This document shows positions 1 to 8,578 of a DNA stretch of 49,732 bases, one piece after another. The stretch's first letter is position 1, and each line of letters opens with the position of its first letter. Under the pieces are notes generated by a model. It ran no database searches. It saw nothing but the letters and a program-made list of their open reading frames with translations, and was not told the origin of the DNA. Made by a program: the position numbers and the translations under genes. Source of the DNA: JAFDZV01 sp966128725 (GTDB taxonomy: Bacteria; Bacteroidota; Ignavibacteria; OLB7); contig CBHYLN010000020.1 of NCBI GenBank assembly GCA_966128725.1, positions 1-49,732 on the forward strand. The letters run 5' to 3'.

Positions 1-2883
1 ATGACAGTGCGACATTTCACATCCGTTGGGGCGCTCCTGATTCTTGTGGCGGCAACCTCGCTTCGGGGGCAGGTCCTCTCGACCTGGTGGTACCCGCTTG
101 GCAACCCCGAGGGAACCCGGCGCAACCCCGTTCAGCTCGACACGCAATCGGCCCGCCAATTGGTGATAAAGTGGCGGACACCGGTGCTGGGCGGCTCGCC
201 GACGGTGCTGATCGGCGACCTGCGCGCCCGCGACGGCGAGGCAACCCAGCAGATCGTGGGCACCGTGGGCGACACCACCGTGGCGGTGCTCTCCGAACGC
301 GGGCTGTTGCTGGGCCGTTCCGACTACAATCGATTCCCTACCCCCGCCACCGTACGGGTAACCGGCCTGCTGAACCGCAACGAGCCGCTACCGCTGGGAG
401 CAGCGCAGCCAACCGAGATCGGCGTTGGGATCGAACGCCGCCAGCAGAACAGCAGCGATGCGTTGTTCTGCTTCATTGCCGACTCGCTGGGGCGCCCCAC
501 CCGACGCCTGCAGATAACGGCGCCCGACGTCACCGATACCAACACCGTTGGCGTGTATCCGCTGATGCTGTATTCACAGCCCAGCCTGGAACGGGCAATC
601 CTGGCGGTGAACAAGCTGGGTTACGCAGCGAAGACAGGCGCGGTAAACTCGGTGCAGAAATATGGCCTGGGCAAGTCGCCGGATCCGGATACGCTTATCT
701 GGAAATTCCCCGTGGCGCCGGGCATGTATCCGCAGCACCCGGCGATAACGCGCGACCAAAGCGCCGGCAGCGGGATCTACTTCGCGCTGTCAACCGCCCC
801 ATACATCAGCTCGCCGCCGTACAGCCTTTCGGGGCCGGGAGGCGTGGGCACCACGAACACCGACGCGGCATATTCCATCGAGATTCTGGATTCCAACGCG
901 GCCGAGAAGGACGCCACCTTCATCGCAAGCGATCGCCTGCCGACATCGGCGGTTGTCACCGACCAGGCATCGCGTGGCGCCTCGTATTTCGCAACGCTGT
1001 ATCGCTCGAACAGCGACCGCGGCACGTACTTCCGGGTGATCACCGAGGAACACAACGCGCTACGGCCGGGCATCCCCACCGTGGCGCTGCGCCCGGCGTT
1101 TACGGGCGCGCTGAGCGATACGCCAACGTTCATCCCCGTCACCGACCGCGATTCGGCGCTGAACCACGGTTGGACGGTGGCCACCGCGGATGTGGACGGC
1201 GACAATCCGGACCGCAGCACCAACGACCCGGGCAAGCAGAAGTTCTTCAACAACAAGGACGACGAGCTTATCGCCGCATACAGCAATGCCGACCAGAGCG
1301 ACGTGGAGAACAATACGCTGTGGGTACTGCGGCACCACGAACGCGACGCACAGGGCGGCACGATCCCGTTGTACGGGTTTATCCGCAACCCGTTCAAGGG
1401 CAGGCTGATGGCGGTTGGGCACGTGCTGGCCGACTCGGTTGGCGGCGTGCCCACCAACAAGGAGGAGGTTATCGTCGCCTATCGAAACACCCTTCGGGTG
1501 CTGCGATTGAAGGACTACCAGGACGACGTTTTCGACAATCTCCGAAGCGAGCCGCAGCAGTATTTCGCCGAGGTGGCGTCGTTCCCGCTGGATGCGCCGC
1601 TGGTAAGCGTGGCGATCGCCGATATCGATGCCGACGGCCGCAACGATATCGTGGCCACAACAACGGCAGCAACCTACGCCATCGGCCTGGCACAGCCGGA
1701 GCCGTTTGGCGCGGTGAGCACAAACGACGCCGAATACTGCGGGTCGGACTCGATCACCATCCGCTGGAACCGCCGCACAACGGGCGATTCATCCGTGAAC
1801 GTGAGCGTGGTGCACGATAACGGCGCCGTCGAGCGCACTATTCAGGGATATCGGCGATATGCCACGCTTGACTTGTTGAACCCGGGCGCCGGCGCCGATT
1901 CGCTGACGATCGCCAGCAGCGAGTTTCCGCCCGGCACATATCGCGTTGTGATACGCGATCCCCTGCTGAATACCCTTGCCGACTCGACCCCGGCGTTCAC
2001 GGTGCGCGCGGCCGCCATCAGCAACTTCACGGTAACCACGCAGGCCGCGCCGCAGTTCGGCGAACCGGTTTCGGTTGATGCCGACGTTTCCTGCGCCGAG
2101 GCGGTACGCCTGGAGGTTTCCGCGAACGGAACGGTCTGGGATTCGGCGCGGATGGTTCCGGTGAAGGCGGGGCGCGCTTCCACGCTGGACACGATTCTCT
2201 GCCCGGACAATTCGTGCGACGCGCCCGATTCGCTGATCAAGTGGTACCGCTATGTGGACAAATGGGGCACCGTATACGCCGGCCCACAACGCGTGGTGAT
2301 CCCCGCCGAACGTGTGCCGCTGCTTGTGCAGGGCGATACCAGCAGCGCCTTGCGCGCGCGTGTTGCCACATGGCCGCGCGATACGTTCACATGTGCAACG
2401 GTCAGCATATCTATCAGCAGCGACGGCGGCGTATCGTGGCTCCCGCTGGCTACCGGTGTGGACCGAAACGCGGCCAGATTTGCGTTCACGGTTGCCGATT
2501 CGTTGCCAGGGCAGTTGATGCTTCGCGTGTGCTGCACGGAGAACACCCCTACCGCATGCCGGCGCGCGCTGGCGTCGTTCGAGGTTCCACCAGTTCCGCG
2601 CGAAGGCCACGTTGCCCCCAACCCCTTCGTGCCCGGCCGCGGAGAGGAGGCCGTGATCACATTCCAAACCCGAGGCACCAACACCGTTCGCGCAAGCATC
2701 TACGATGCATCGAACACGGAGGTGCGCCGGATCGACGTGCCCGACGGCGGAGGCGGGTTCCGGAGGGCGCTTTGGAACGGCCGTAATTCGCGAGGGGAGA
2801 TTGTGGCCGGCGGCACGTATATTTGCATCGTTGAAGACGGGGATACCCCCATCGTTTTTCCGATCATTGTTGGCAGTAACTGA
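1..2883 (+). CDS. Secreted FG-GAP/FlgD-like repeat protein, function unknown
   Basis: A 960-residue exported protein. It opens with an ATG at base 1 followed by a hydrophobic signal-peptide-like stretch (about residues 8-23). The true start could lie upstream of the window, but the signal peptide directly after this ATG argues it is complete. Asp-rich loops of FG-GAP/VCBS type occur near residue 396 (ADVDGD) and near 541-552 (ADIDADGRND), suggesting a Ca-binding beta-propeller surface. The last 90 residues begin with APNPFVPG and end with WNGRNSRGEIVAGGTY, the pattern of the FlgD Ig-like/T9SS-related C-terminal domain that links secreted cargo to the cell surface in this superphylum. The stop codon overlaps the next start (TGATG), so the two are probably translationally coupled. 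Family assignment is from motifs only; no enzymatic residues are recognised. Confidence 0.75.
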   Translation: MTVRHFTSVGALLILVAATSLRGQVLSTWWYPLGNPEGTRRNPVQLDTQSARQLVIKWRTPVLGGSPTVLIGDLRARDGEATQQIVGTVGDTTVAVLSERGLLLGRSDYNRFPTPATVRVTGLLNRNEPLPLGAAQPTEIGVGIERRQQNSSDALFCFIADSLGRPTRRLQITAPDVTDTNTVGVYPLMLYSQPSLERAILAVNKLGYAAKTGAVNSVQKYGLGKSPDPDTLIWKFPVAPGMYPQHPAITRDQSAGSGIYFALSTAPYISSPPYSLSGPGGVGTTNTDAAYSIEILDSNAAEKDATFIASDRLPTSAVVTDQASRGASYFATLYRSNSDRGTYFRVITEEHNALRPGIPTVALRPAFTGALSDTPTFIPVTDRDSALNHGWTVATADVDGDNPDRSTNDPGKQKFFNNKDDELIAAYSNADQSDVENNTLWVLRHHERDAQGGTIPLYGFIRNPFKGRLMAVGHVLADSVGGVPTNKEEVIVAYRNTLRVLRLKDYQDDVFDNLRSEPQQYFAEVASFPLDAPLVSVAIADIDADGRNDIVATTTAATYAIGLAQPEPFGAVSTNDAEYCGSDSITIRWNRRTTGDSSVNVSVVHDNGAVERTIQGYRRYATLDLLNPGAGADSLTIASSEFPPGTYRVVIRDPLLNTLADSTPAFTVRAAAISNFTVTTQAAPQFGEPVSVDADVSCAEAVRLEVSANGTVWDSARMVPVKAGRASTLDTILCPDNSCDAPDSLIKWYRYVDKWGTVYAGPQRVVIPAERVPLLVQGDTSSALRARVATWPRDTFTCATVSISISSDGGVSWLPLATGVDRNAARFAFTVADSLPGQLMLRVCCTENTPTACRRALASFEVPPVPREGHVAPNPFVPGRGEEAVITFQTRGTNTVRASIYDASNTEVRRIDVPDGGGGFRRALWNGRNSRGEIVAGGTYICIVEDGDTPIVFPIIVGSN

Positions 2884-3272
2884 TGCGCCGGTGCTGGATG
2901 TTTGTGGTGGTTGCCGTAACGGTGCTCGCATTGCGTGCGCCTGTTTCGGTTGTGGCCGCCTCCATCGACTACGGCGCCGTGCTTGCCCAGCAGCCCGATC
3001 CGAAAAAGAAGGAGCTGACCGCGTCGCTCAGCCGCTCGGTTGAGAACGAAACGCTGACGCTTTCGGTGTACTTCCCTGAGGATGCCCCTGCGATCCGCAT
3101 TGGTCTGTACAACATTCTGGGCAAGCTGATCGAAGTATATCCGGCTTCGTCGGCCACCAAAGGGGACCAAACCTATCGGTTCCAGACACGCGGGCTGGCC
3201 TCCGGCCCGTACATTGTTGTGCTCGAGGCCGGCGGCCAACGGGTGGTAAACAAGGCGATGCTCTCCCGCTAA
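2883..3272 (+). CDS. Small exported protein made almost only of a T9SS C-terminal sorting domain
   Basis: 129 residues. An N-terminal signal peptide (about residues 1-26) is followed by a short linker containing a DPKKKE patch. The rest is a single beta-sandwich-like module with the typical T9SS type A sorting-domain rhythm: ...LTLSVYFPE..., IGLYNILGKLI, then FQTRGLASGPYIVVLEAGG and a basic C-terminus. In ordinary T9SS cargo this domain follows a large effector; here there is essentially no cargo. The ATG overlaps the stop of the preceding 960-aa gene, so it is likely made together with it. It may be a partner or surface anchor for that protein; this is inference from position. Confidence 0.75.
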   Translation: MRRCWMFVVVAVTVLALRAPVSVVAASIDYGAVLAQQPDPKKKELTASLSRSVENETLTLSVYFPEDAPAIRIGLYNILGKLIEVYPASSATKGDQTYRFQTRGLASGPYIVVLEAGGQRVVNKAMLSR

Positions 3273-3329
3273 CCAGCCCCCGCCCCGCTGTCCCGCGTTC
3301 ATCCAACACGCCGCATCCATCATCTGGTT

Positions 3330-4331
3330 TTGACACTCGGCCCAACCATATCCCGCGCCCTGGCAATTCTTGTGTCGGCCATCGTGCTGGCCCCGGCGCC
3401 ATCGCGCGCGCAGGAAGTTGGCGGCTACACCGGCGCGTTTCTGCGCCGAGCGGTTTCCGCTCAGGAGACGGGCATGGCCGGGGCGTTTGTACCGTTCAAC
3501 TCCAACTCCTCCGCCGTACTTGTTGGCGGCGCGGCGCTTACCAACCTGGACGGGAGCTCGGCCACGTTTTCCACCTGGTTCCTCCCCTATCGGCAGCGGC
3601 TGGACCTTGCCGGCGCGGCATTCAGGCTTCCCGGCGGCACGGGCCTGGGCATCAGCATCGCGCGGTACGGCATTACCGACATACCTCTGTACGACCGCCA
3701 GGAGCGGACAACGGGCCTGGGCAACGGCACCGATCTTGCCGTGTCGGCCAGCGGAGGGCTTCGTATCGGCCCGGGCGCGATTGGCGCCACCCTGCGCTAC
3801 CTTCGCTTTGATGCCGATGCCGTTGACGGGAGCGCCGGATACGCGGTGGACCTTTCCGGTCTGCTGGAATTCGAGTCCGCGTTTAACGAACGCGACTGGC
3901 TGATTGCGTCGTTGCTGGTAGCGAACATCGCCGGCGAGCAGAGCAACGGGCATCACCCGGCCGCCGCCGCCGTGCGGCTTGGCGGCGCCTATGTGTATCC
4001 GCTGGAGCAGGACCGATATCTGGCCACACGCGAGGATCCAAGCGGTATCCCGGCAACCTCGCGCCAGCGCCCGCAAGCCTATTTGATGGGCGCGGTGGAA
4101 GTTCGGATGGCGCAGCTCGATTCGCTTGCGCCATCGATCACCTTTGGCGCGGAGTGGGCGCTGGCCGAAGCGCCGGTGGGCCTGCGCCTGGGTGTGAACA
4201 CCCGCACGGGCATCGCCGCAGGATTCATGCTGCGGTGGCCTGCGAACGTCACCGTGGATGTGGGCGCAACCGGCGACGGCATCTCGAACAACGTGGCGGC
4301 CACCACATCGATCACGATCGCGATTCCCTGA
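3330..4331 (+). CDS. PorV/PorQ-like outer-membrane beta-barrel protein
   Basis: 333 residues beginning at a TTG codon. That start preserves a complete signal peptide ending near ...SRAQ (about residue 28); internal starts would cut into it. The mature N-terminus has the features of the PorV/UPF0164 family: an ETGMAGAFVPF segment, then alternating amphipathic strands rich in Gly and aromatic residues (for example FSTWFLPYRQ, GLGISIARYG, GAIGATLRYLRF). Proteins of this type sit in the outer membrane; PorV shuttles T9SS cargo and recognises its C-terminal domain. It lies 57 nt after the mini sorting-domain gene, with the two genes upstream apparently in the same transcription unit, which fits a role in their surface delivery. 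It could equally be a fatty-acid-transporter-like barrel; sequence identity to PorV is not proven here. Confidence 0.65.
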   Translation: MTLGPTISRALAILVSAIVLAPAPSRAQEVGGYTGAFLRRAVSAQETGMAGAFVPFNSNSSAVLVGGAALTNLDGSSATFSTWFLPYRQRLDLAGAAFRLPGGTGLGISIARYGITDIPLYDRQERTTGLGNGTDLAVSASGGLRIGPGAIGATLRYLRFDADAVDGSAGYAVDLSGLLEFESAFNERDWLIASLLVANIAGEQSNGHHPAAAAVRLGGAYVYPLEQDRYLATREDPSGIPATSRQRPQAYLMGAVEVRMAQLDSLAPSITFGAEWALAEAPVGLRLGVNTRTGIAAGFMLRWPANVTVDVGATGDGISNNVAATTSITIAIP

Positions 4332-4530
4332 CGGCCAACGCCGGCACGCTGACCCGCGCCGCAGAAACCGGCGCGAACACGCACCAACGGCTCTCTCACA
4401 AATCGTATCGGATTTGCGCCCCGGCCATGCGTGCGCCCTCCCTTCCGTATATTGGGCCGATCGTTCCGGAGCCGGCCTTGCCGCGCACCGCACATTCCAA
4501 CGCGCCACGCCGGCGCACCGACTCTGCTCC

Positions 4531-4980
4531 ATGCCGACATCGATTGCCCTTGCCGCCGATCATGGTGGCGTTGCCTACAAGGATCGTATTGCCCTGCTGC
4601 TTCGCGAAGCCGGGCACGAGGTGCTGGATTTCGGCACCCACGGTCCGGAATCGATCGACTATCCCGACGTGGCACGGGCCGCGGCCGAGGCTGTGGCCGC
4701 AGGTACGGCGGAGTTCGCGGTGCTGGTGTGCGGCTCCGGTATCGGTGTATCCATCGTGGCCAACAAGGTTCCGGGAATCCGCGCTGCCAACTGCCTGACA
4801 CCGGAGATGGCGGCGCTTGCGCGGGAGCATAATCATGCCAACGTGCTGACACTTGGCGAACGCCTGATGACCTGGGACACCGCCGCCGATATCGTGCGCG
4901 CATTCCTGGAAACATCGGCATCGCAGGACGAACGCCATACACGGCGCGTTCGGAAAATCCACGACCTGACAGGCAACTGA
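4531..4980 (+). CDS. rpiB: Ribose-5-phosphate isomerase B
   Basis: 149 residues, the usual length of RpiB/LacAB isomerases, which interconvert ribulose 5-phosphate and ribose 5-phosphate in the non-oxidative pentose phosphate pathway. Visible landmarks are the N-terminal ALAADHGG phosphate/sugar-binding loop (D10, H11), the catalytic cysteine loop VLVCGSGIGVSI (C67), the R-A-A-N segment, and the HNHANVLTLGER motif near residues 100-111 (most relatives have NDANVL or NNANVL). The ATG at 4531 was chosen because the family starts a few residues before the first beta-strand; the reading frame is open further upstream, but that part shows no homology. It is followed after 59 nt by glyA in the same direction. 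Confidence 0.95.
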   Translation: MPTSIALAADHGGVAYKDRIALLLREAGHEVLDFGTHGPESIDYPDVARAAAEAVAAGTAEFAVLVCGSGIGVSIVANKVPGIRAANCLTPEMAALAREHNHANVLTLGERLMTWDTAADIVRAFLETSASQDERHTRRVRKIHDLTGN

Positions 4981-5039
4981 CGCCCTGCAAGCCAACGCTT
5001 CGCAGCCCAATCGAATCTCAACAACCGAACCCTTCCGAC

Positions 5040-6383
5040 ATGTTCGACAACCTGAAATCAAGCGACCCGGAACTGTTCACCGCCATCGCCGGCGAGGTTC
5101 ATCGCCAGAACGACAAAATCGAACTGATTGCCAGCGAGAACTTCACCAGCCGCGCGGTAATGGAGGCGCAGGGATCGCCGCTTACGAACAAGTATGCCGA
5201 GGGTTATCCGGGCCGCCGATTCTACGGCGGTTGCGAGTGGGTTGATGTGGCCGAAAGCCTGGCGCTGGAGCGCGTGAAGAAATTGTTCGGGGCCGAGTAT
5301 GCAAATGTGCAGCCGCATTCGGGGTCATCGGCCAACATGGCCACGTATTTCTCCTTCCTGAAGCACGGCGACACGGTGCTCGGCATGGATCTTTCGCACG
5401 GCGGGCACCTTACGCACGGTTCGGCCGTGAATTTCTCGGGCAAGTTTTACCGGTTTGTCTCCTACGGCGTAAGCGCCGAAACCGGCATGATCGATTACGA
5501 CGACGTTCGCGCGAAGGCGCTGGAACATCGCCCCAAGATGATCACCGTGGGCGCGTCGGCCTACAGCCGGAATATCGACTACCGGACCTTTGGCGAGATC
5601 GCGCGCGAGGTTGGGGCATTCCTGATGGCCGACATCGCGCACCCGGCGGGCCTGATCGCGAAGGGCTGGCTGAATTCGCCGATCGAGCATTGCCACGTTG
5701 TCACCTCGACAACACACAAGACACTGCGCGGCCCCCGAGGCGGGCTGATCCTGCTGGGCAAGGACTTCGAGAACCCGTTCGGGATCACCGCGCCGAAATC
5801 CGGCCGCACAAAGATGATGTCGGAGATCATCGATAGCTGGGTGATGCCCGGCATTCAGGGCGGGCCGCTGATGCATGTGATCGCCGCCAAGGCGGTGGCG
5901 TTTGGCGAGGCTCTTACCGACGATTTCAAGGTCTACACCGAACGTGTGATCGTCAACGCCAAGGCATTGGCGGCTGCGCTGATGGCGCGCGGATACAACG
6001 TCATCTCCGGCGGCACCGACAACCACCTGCTGTTGGTGGACCTGCGCAACAAGGGGCTTACCGGCCGCGCCGCCGAGATCGCGCTCGACCAGGCCGGCAT
6101 CACATGCAATAAAAATGCCGTCCCGTTCGACGACAAGTCGCCCTTGATAACCTCGGGCATCCGCCTGGGATCGCCGGCAATGACATCGCGCGGCATGGGC
6201 GAGGCCCAGATGGAGCAGATTGCCGACCTGGTGGACCGCGTGATCGCCAACAGCACCAACGAGCAGCAGTTGAAGGGCATCAAGGAGGAGGTTCGCGAGT
6301 TCTGCTCGGCGTTCCCGCTGTATCCCGAAATAGTCGCAGGCGTTGGCGAGCGCCCGGCCGAACCGGCCGAGGCCACGGCCTGA
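5040..6383 (+). CDS. glyA: Serine hydroxymethyltransferase
   Basis: 447 residues. This cytosolic PLP enzyme converts serine and tetrahydrofolate to glycine and 5,10-methylene-THF, the main one-carbon source. The sequence shows the full family pattern: an N-terminal IELIASENFTS, NKYAEGYPGRR, the NVQPHSGSSANMA cofactor loop, and the PLP-lysine motif VTSTTHKTLRGPRGG (Lys227 forms the Schiff base). The C-terminal GIRLGSPAMTSRGM is also present. Starting at the ATG at 5040 gives the canonical N-terminus. It follows rpiB and precedes tatC on the same strand. The C-terminus carries a short Pro/Ala/Glu extension. Confidence 0.98.
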   Translation: MFDNLKSSDPELFTAIAGEVHRQNDKIELIASENFTSRAVMEAQGSPLTNKYAEGYPGRRFYGGCEWVDVAESLALERVKKLFGAEYANVQPHSGSSANMATYFSFLKHGDTVLGMDLSHGGHLTHGSAVNFSGKFYRFVSYGVSAETGMIDYDDVRAKALEHRPKMITVGASAYSRNIDYRTFGEIAREVGAFLMADIAHPAGLIAKGWLNSPIEHCHVVTSTTHKTLRGPRGGLILLGKDFENPFGITAPKSGRTKMMSEIIDSWVMPGIQGGPLMHVIAAKAVAFGEALTDDFKVYTERVIVNAKALAAALMARGYNVISGGTDNHLLLVDLRNKGLTGRAAEIALDQAGITCNKNAVPFDDKSPLITSGIRLGSPAMTSRGMGEAQMEQIADLVDRVIANSTNEQQLKGIKEEVREFCSAFPLYPEIVAGVGERPAEPAEATA

Positions 6384-6527
6384 ACCCGGCACAATCGCGG
6401 CGTACGTTGACCGGCCCCCCAGCAGCGGGCCGGCGGCGGCAGTCAGGCATACGTAACCGGCCCCGGGTTTTCGTTGCGGATCGCATGGCGCGCTCCGCGA
6501 CATCCGTTATCTGATCCAGATTGCATT

Positions 6528-7532
6528 ATGGCGACGCATGACGACGTCAACGATTCGCATCACGACTCCGACCCGGCCAACCAGCCGGGGAGCGATGGTC
6601 ATGTTCGGCAACCGGATGACCGAGGCGAACAGGATCAGGCGCGGCAATATGCCGCGCAGGGTCACAGCCCTTTCGAGGGGATGACCGGGGCGCCGCCGGC
6701 CGACACGTACCCGCATACAACCGTGGTACAGGGCGAGATCGTTGAGGAACCGGCCGACCGGGAGATGGGCTTCTTCGATCACCTTGAGGAGTTGCGGTGG
6801 CGGATTATCAAGGCGCTGATCGGCCTGGCCGTGGCGGCAACCGCCTGCGGCATCTTTCTCGACCGGATCATGGAGGACGTGATCCTTGGCCCCTGGCATC
6901 ACCTGAGCGCCGGCAAGGAGCTGCAGAATCTCGAGATGATGGGCCAGATCACGCTGGCGATCCAGGTGGCGCTGGTGTCGGGCCTGATACTCGGCATGCC
7001 GTTCATCATCTGGCAGTTCTGGGGCTTTATCAAGCCCGGCCTGTACGAGAAGGAACGCAAGATGGCAAGCTGGGTGGCCATCGCCACGATGCTGTGCTTC
7101 CTGGCGGGCGTGTCGTTCGCGTACTTCATGCTGATACCCACCTCGCTGGGATTCACGCTTTCGTTCGGCTTCAAGGGAATCGCCAACCAGTTCACGATCT
7201 CGAACTATTTCAGCTTTGTCCTGGGTCTCAGCCTGGCGTGTGGCCTGGTGTTCGAGATGCCGATGTTGAGCTACGCGCTTACACGGTTCGGCATTCTCAG
7301 CCCCGCATTCCTGCGCAAATACCGCAGGCACTCGATCGTGGTAATCCTGATTGTGGCCGCTATCGTAACGCCCACACCCGATCCGTTCAATCAGCTTCTG
7401 CTGGCCGTGCCGTTGTATGGGCTGTACGAGCTGAGCATCTACGTCTCGGCCGTCACGCGTCGTAAACGCGACGCCGCCGATACCGACTGGCAGCAACGAT
7501 TCGGGCTGGGTGGCCCGTCATCGGAGCCGTAG
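6528..7532 (+). CDS. tatC: Sec-independent protein translocase TatC with long N-terminal extension
   Basis: 334 residues from the ATG at 6528. TatC is the multi-spanning inner-membrane receptor for twin-arginine signal peptides. The core starts around residue 80 with GFFDHLEELRWRI, the TatC signature, and continues through six hydrophobic spans with FIIWQFWGFIKPGLYEKERK in the first periplasmic/cytoplasmic region and LACGLVFEMPMLSYAL later. The final span pair includes IVAAIVTPTPDPFNQ, another family motif. The first 80 residues are unusual: they are hydrophilic, rich in Asp, His, Gln and Gly, and have no counterpart in typical TatC proteins of about 250 residues. No tatA/B gene is present in the window. 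Confidence 0.95.
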   Translation: MATHDDVNDSHHDSDPANQPGSDGHVRQPDDRGEQDQARQYAAQGHSPFEGMTGAPPADTYPHTTVVQGEIVEEPADREMGFFDHLEELRWRIIKALIGLAVAATACGIFLDRIMEDVILGPWHHLSAGKELQNLEMMGQITLAIQVALVSGLILGMPFIIWQFWGFIKPGLYEKERKMASWVAIATMLCFLAGVSFAYFMLIPTSLGFTLSFGFKGIANQFTISNYFSFVLGLSLACGLVFEMPMLSYALTRFGILSPAFLRKYRRHSIVVILIVAAIVTPTPDPFNQLLLAVPLYGLYELSIYVSAVTRRKRDAADTDWQQRFGLGGPSSEP

Positions 7533-7603
7533 TTGCCAACCGACGAACCATTGTCATTCTCGAACACGAACTACCAACCTCCGAAGCGGTAGCCCCTCAC
7601 GCT

Positions 7604-8578
7604 ATGGATCTCGCTACGATATCGCATCCGATCGACAGCCATCTGAAGGAGTTCCGCAGGTTCTTTCGCGAGTCAATGCACTCCAAGATCCTGCTGCTCG
7701 ACATCGTGGTGCGCTATATACTCCGCCAGAAGGGCAAGCAGGTACGCCCCATGCTGGTGCTGCTGGCGGCCGAGGTGGCCGGGGGCATCTCGCGCCGCAC
7801 ATACGTGGGCGCGGCAATGGTTGAGCTGCTGCACACCGCCACGCTGGTGCACGACGATGTGGTTGACGAGGCCGAGGAACGCCGGGGGCTGCCATCGATC
7901 AACGCCGTATGGAAGAACAAGGTGGCCGTGCTGGTGGGCGACTATCTGCTGTCGCGCGGGTTGCTGGTGGCGGTTGAGCACAGCGAGTTCGGGTTCCTGC
8001 AGATCACATCCGAGACCGTGAAGCGCATGAGCGAGGGCGAGCTGCTGCAGATCCAGAAGTCGCGCAAGCTGGACATTCAGGAGTCCGAGTACTTCCGCAT
8101 CATCTCCGACAAAACCGCATCGTTGATCGGCGCATGTTGCGAGCTTGGGGCATCCAGCGCAACCGACGATCCGGAGGCCCGCGCCGCGCTGCGCGCATAC
8201 GGCGAGATGGTGGGTATCGCGTTCCAGATTCGCGACGACATTTTCGACTATGTCTCCACCGACGCCGCGATCGGCAAGCCCACCGGCAACGATCTGAAGG
8301 AACGCAAGCTGACGCTGCCGTTGATCTACTCGATGAATCAGGCGCCGCGCAAGGAATCCAAACGCATCCTGGGCCTGATAAAGCGCGGCGAGGAATCGAA
8401 GGAGCGCACCCTGGCGGTACGCGAGTTCGTTACGCAGTACGGCGGGCTGGTGTATGCCGAAAAAACGGCGATAGAATATTGCGCGCGCGCGCGCGAGGCA
8501 ATCGCACCGTTCGCCGACGGGCCGGCCAAGCGTTCGCTGCTTGGGTTCATCGAATTTGCATTGAAGCGTGATGCGTAG
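7604..8578 (+). CDS. Long-chain polyprenyl diphosphate synthase
   Basis: 324 residues of the trans-isoprenyl diphosphate synthase family, which condense isopentenyl diphosphate onto allylic diphosphates. The first Asp-rich motif is D84-D85-V-V-D88 in LVHDDVVDEAEERRG and the second is D211-D212-I-F-D215 in IRDDIFDY. The KGKQVRPMLVLLAAE segment binds IPP. The residue five positions before the first motif is a small Ala, which in this family usually allows long (C40-C50) products; a role in making the menaquinone side chain (IspB/HepT-like) is therefore inferred. Its last codons overlap the start of the downstream ankyrin gene. Confidence 0.93.
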   Translation: MDLATISHPIDSHLKEFRRFFRESMHSKILLLDIVVRYILRQKGKQVRPMLVLLAAEVAGGISRRTYVGAAMVELLHTATLVHDDVVDEAEERRGLPSINAVWKNKVAVLVGDYLLSRGLLVAVEHSEFGFLQITSETVKRMSEGELLQIQKSRKLDIQESEYFRIISDKTASLIGACCELGASSATDDPEARAALRAYGEMVGIAFQIRDDIFDYVSTDAAIGKPTGNDLKERKLTLPLIYSMNQAPRKESKRILGLIKRGEESKERTLAVREFVTQYGGLVYAEKTAIEYCARAREAIAPFADGPAKRSLLGFIEFALKRDA

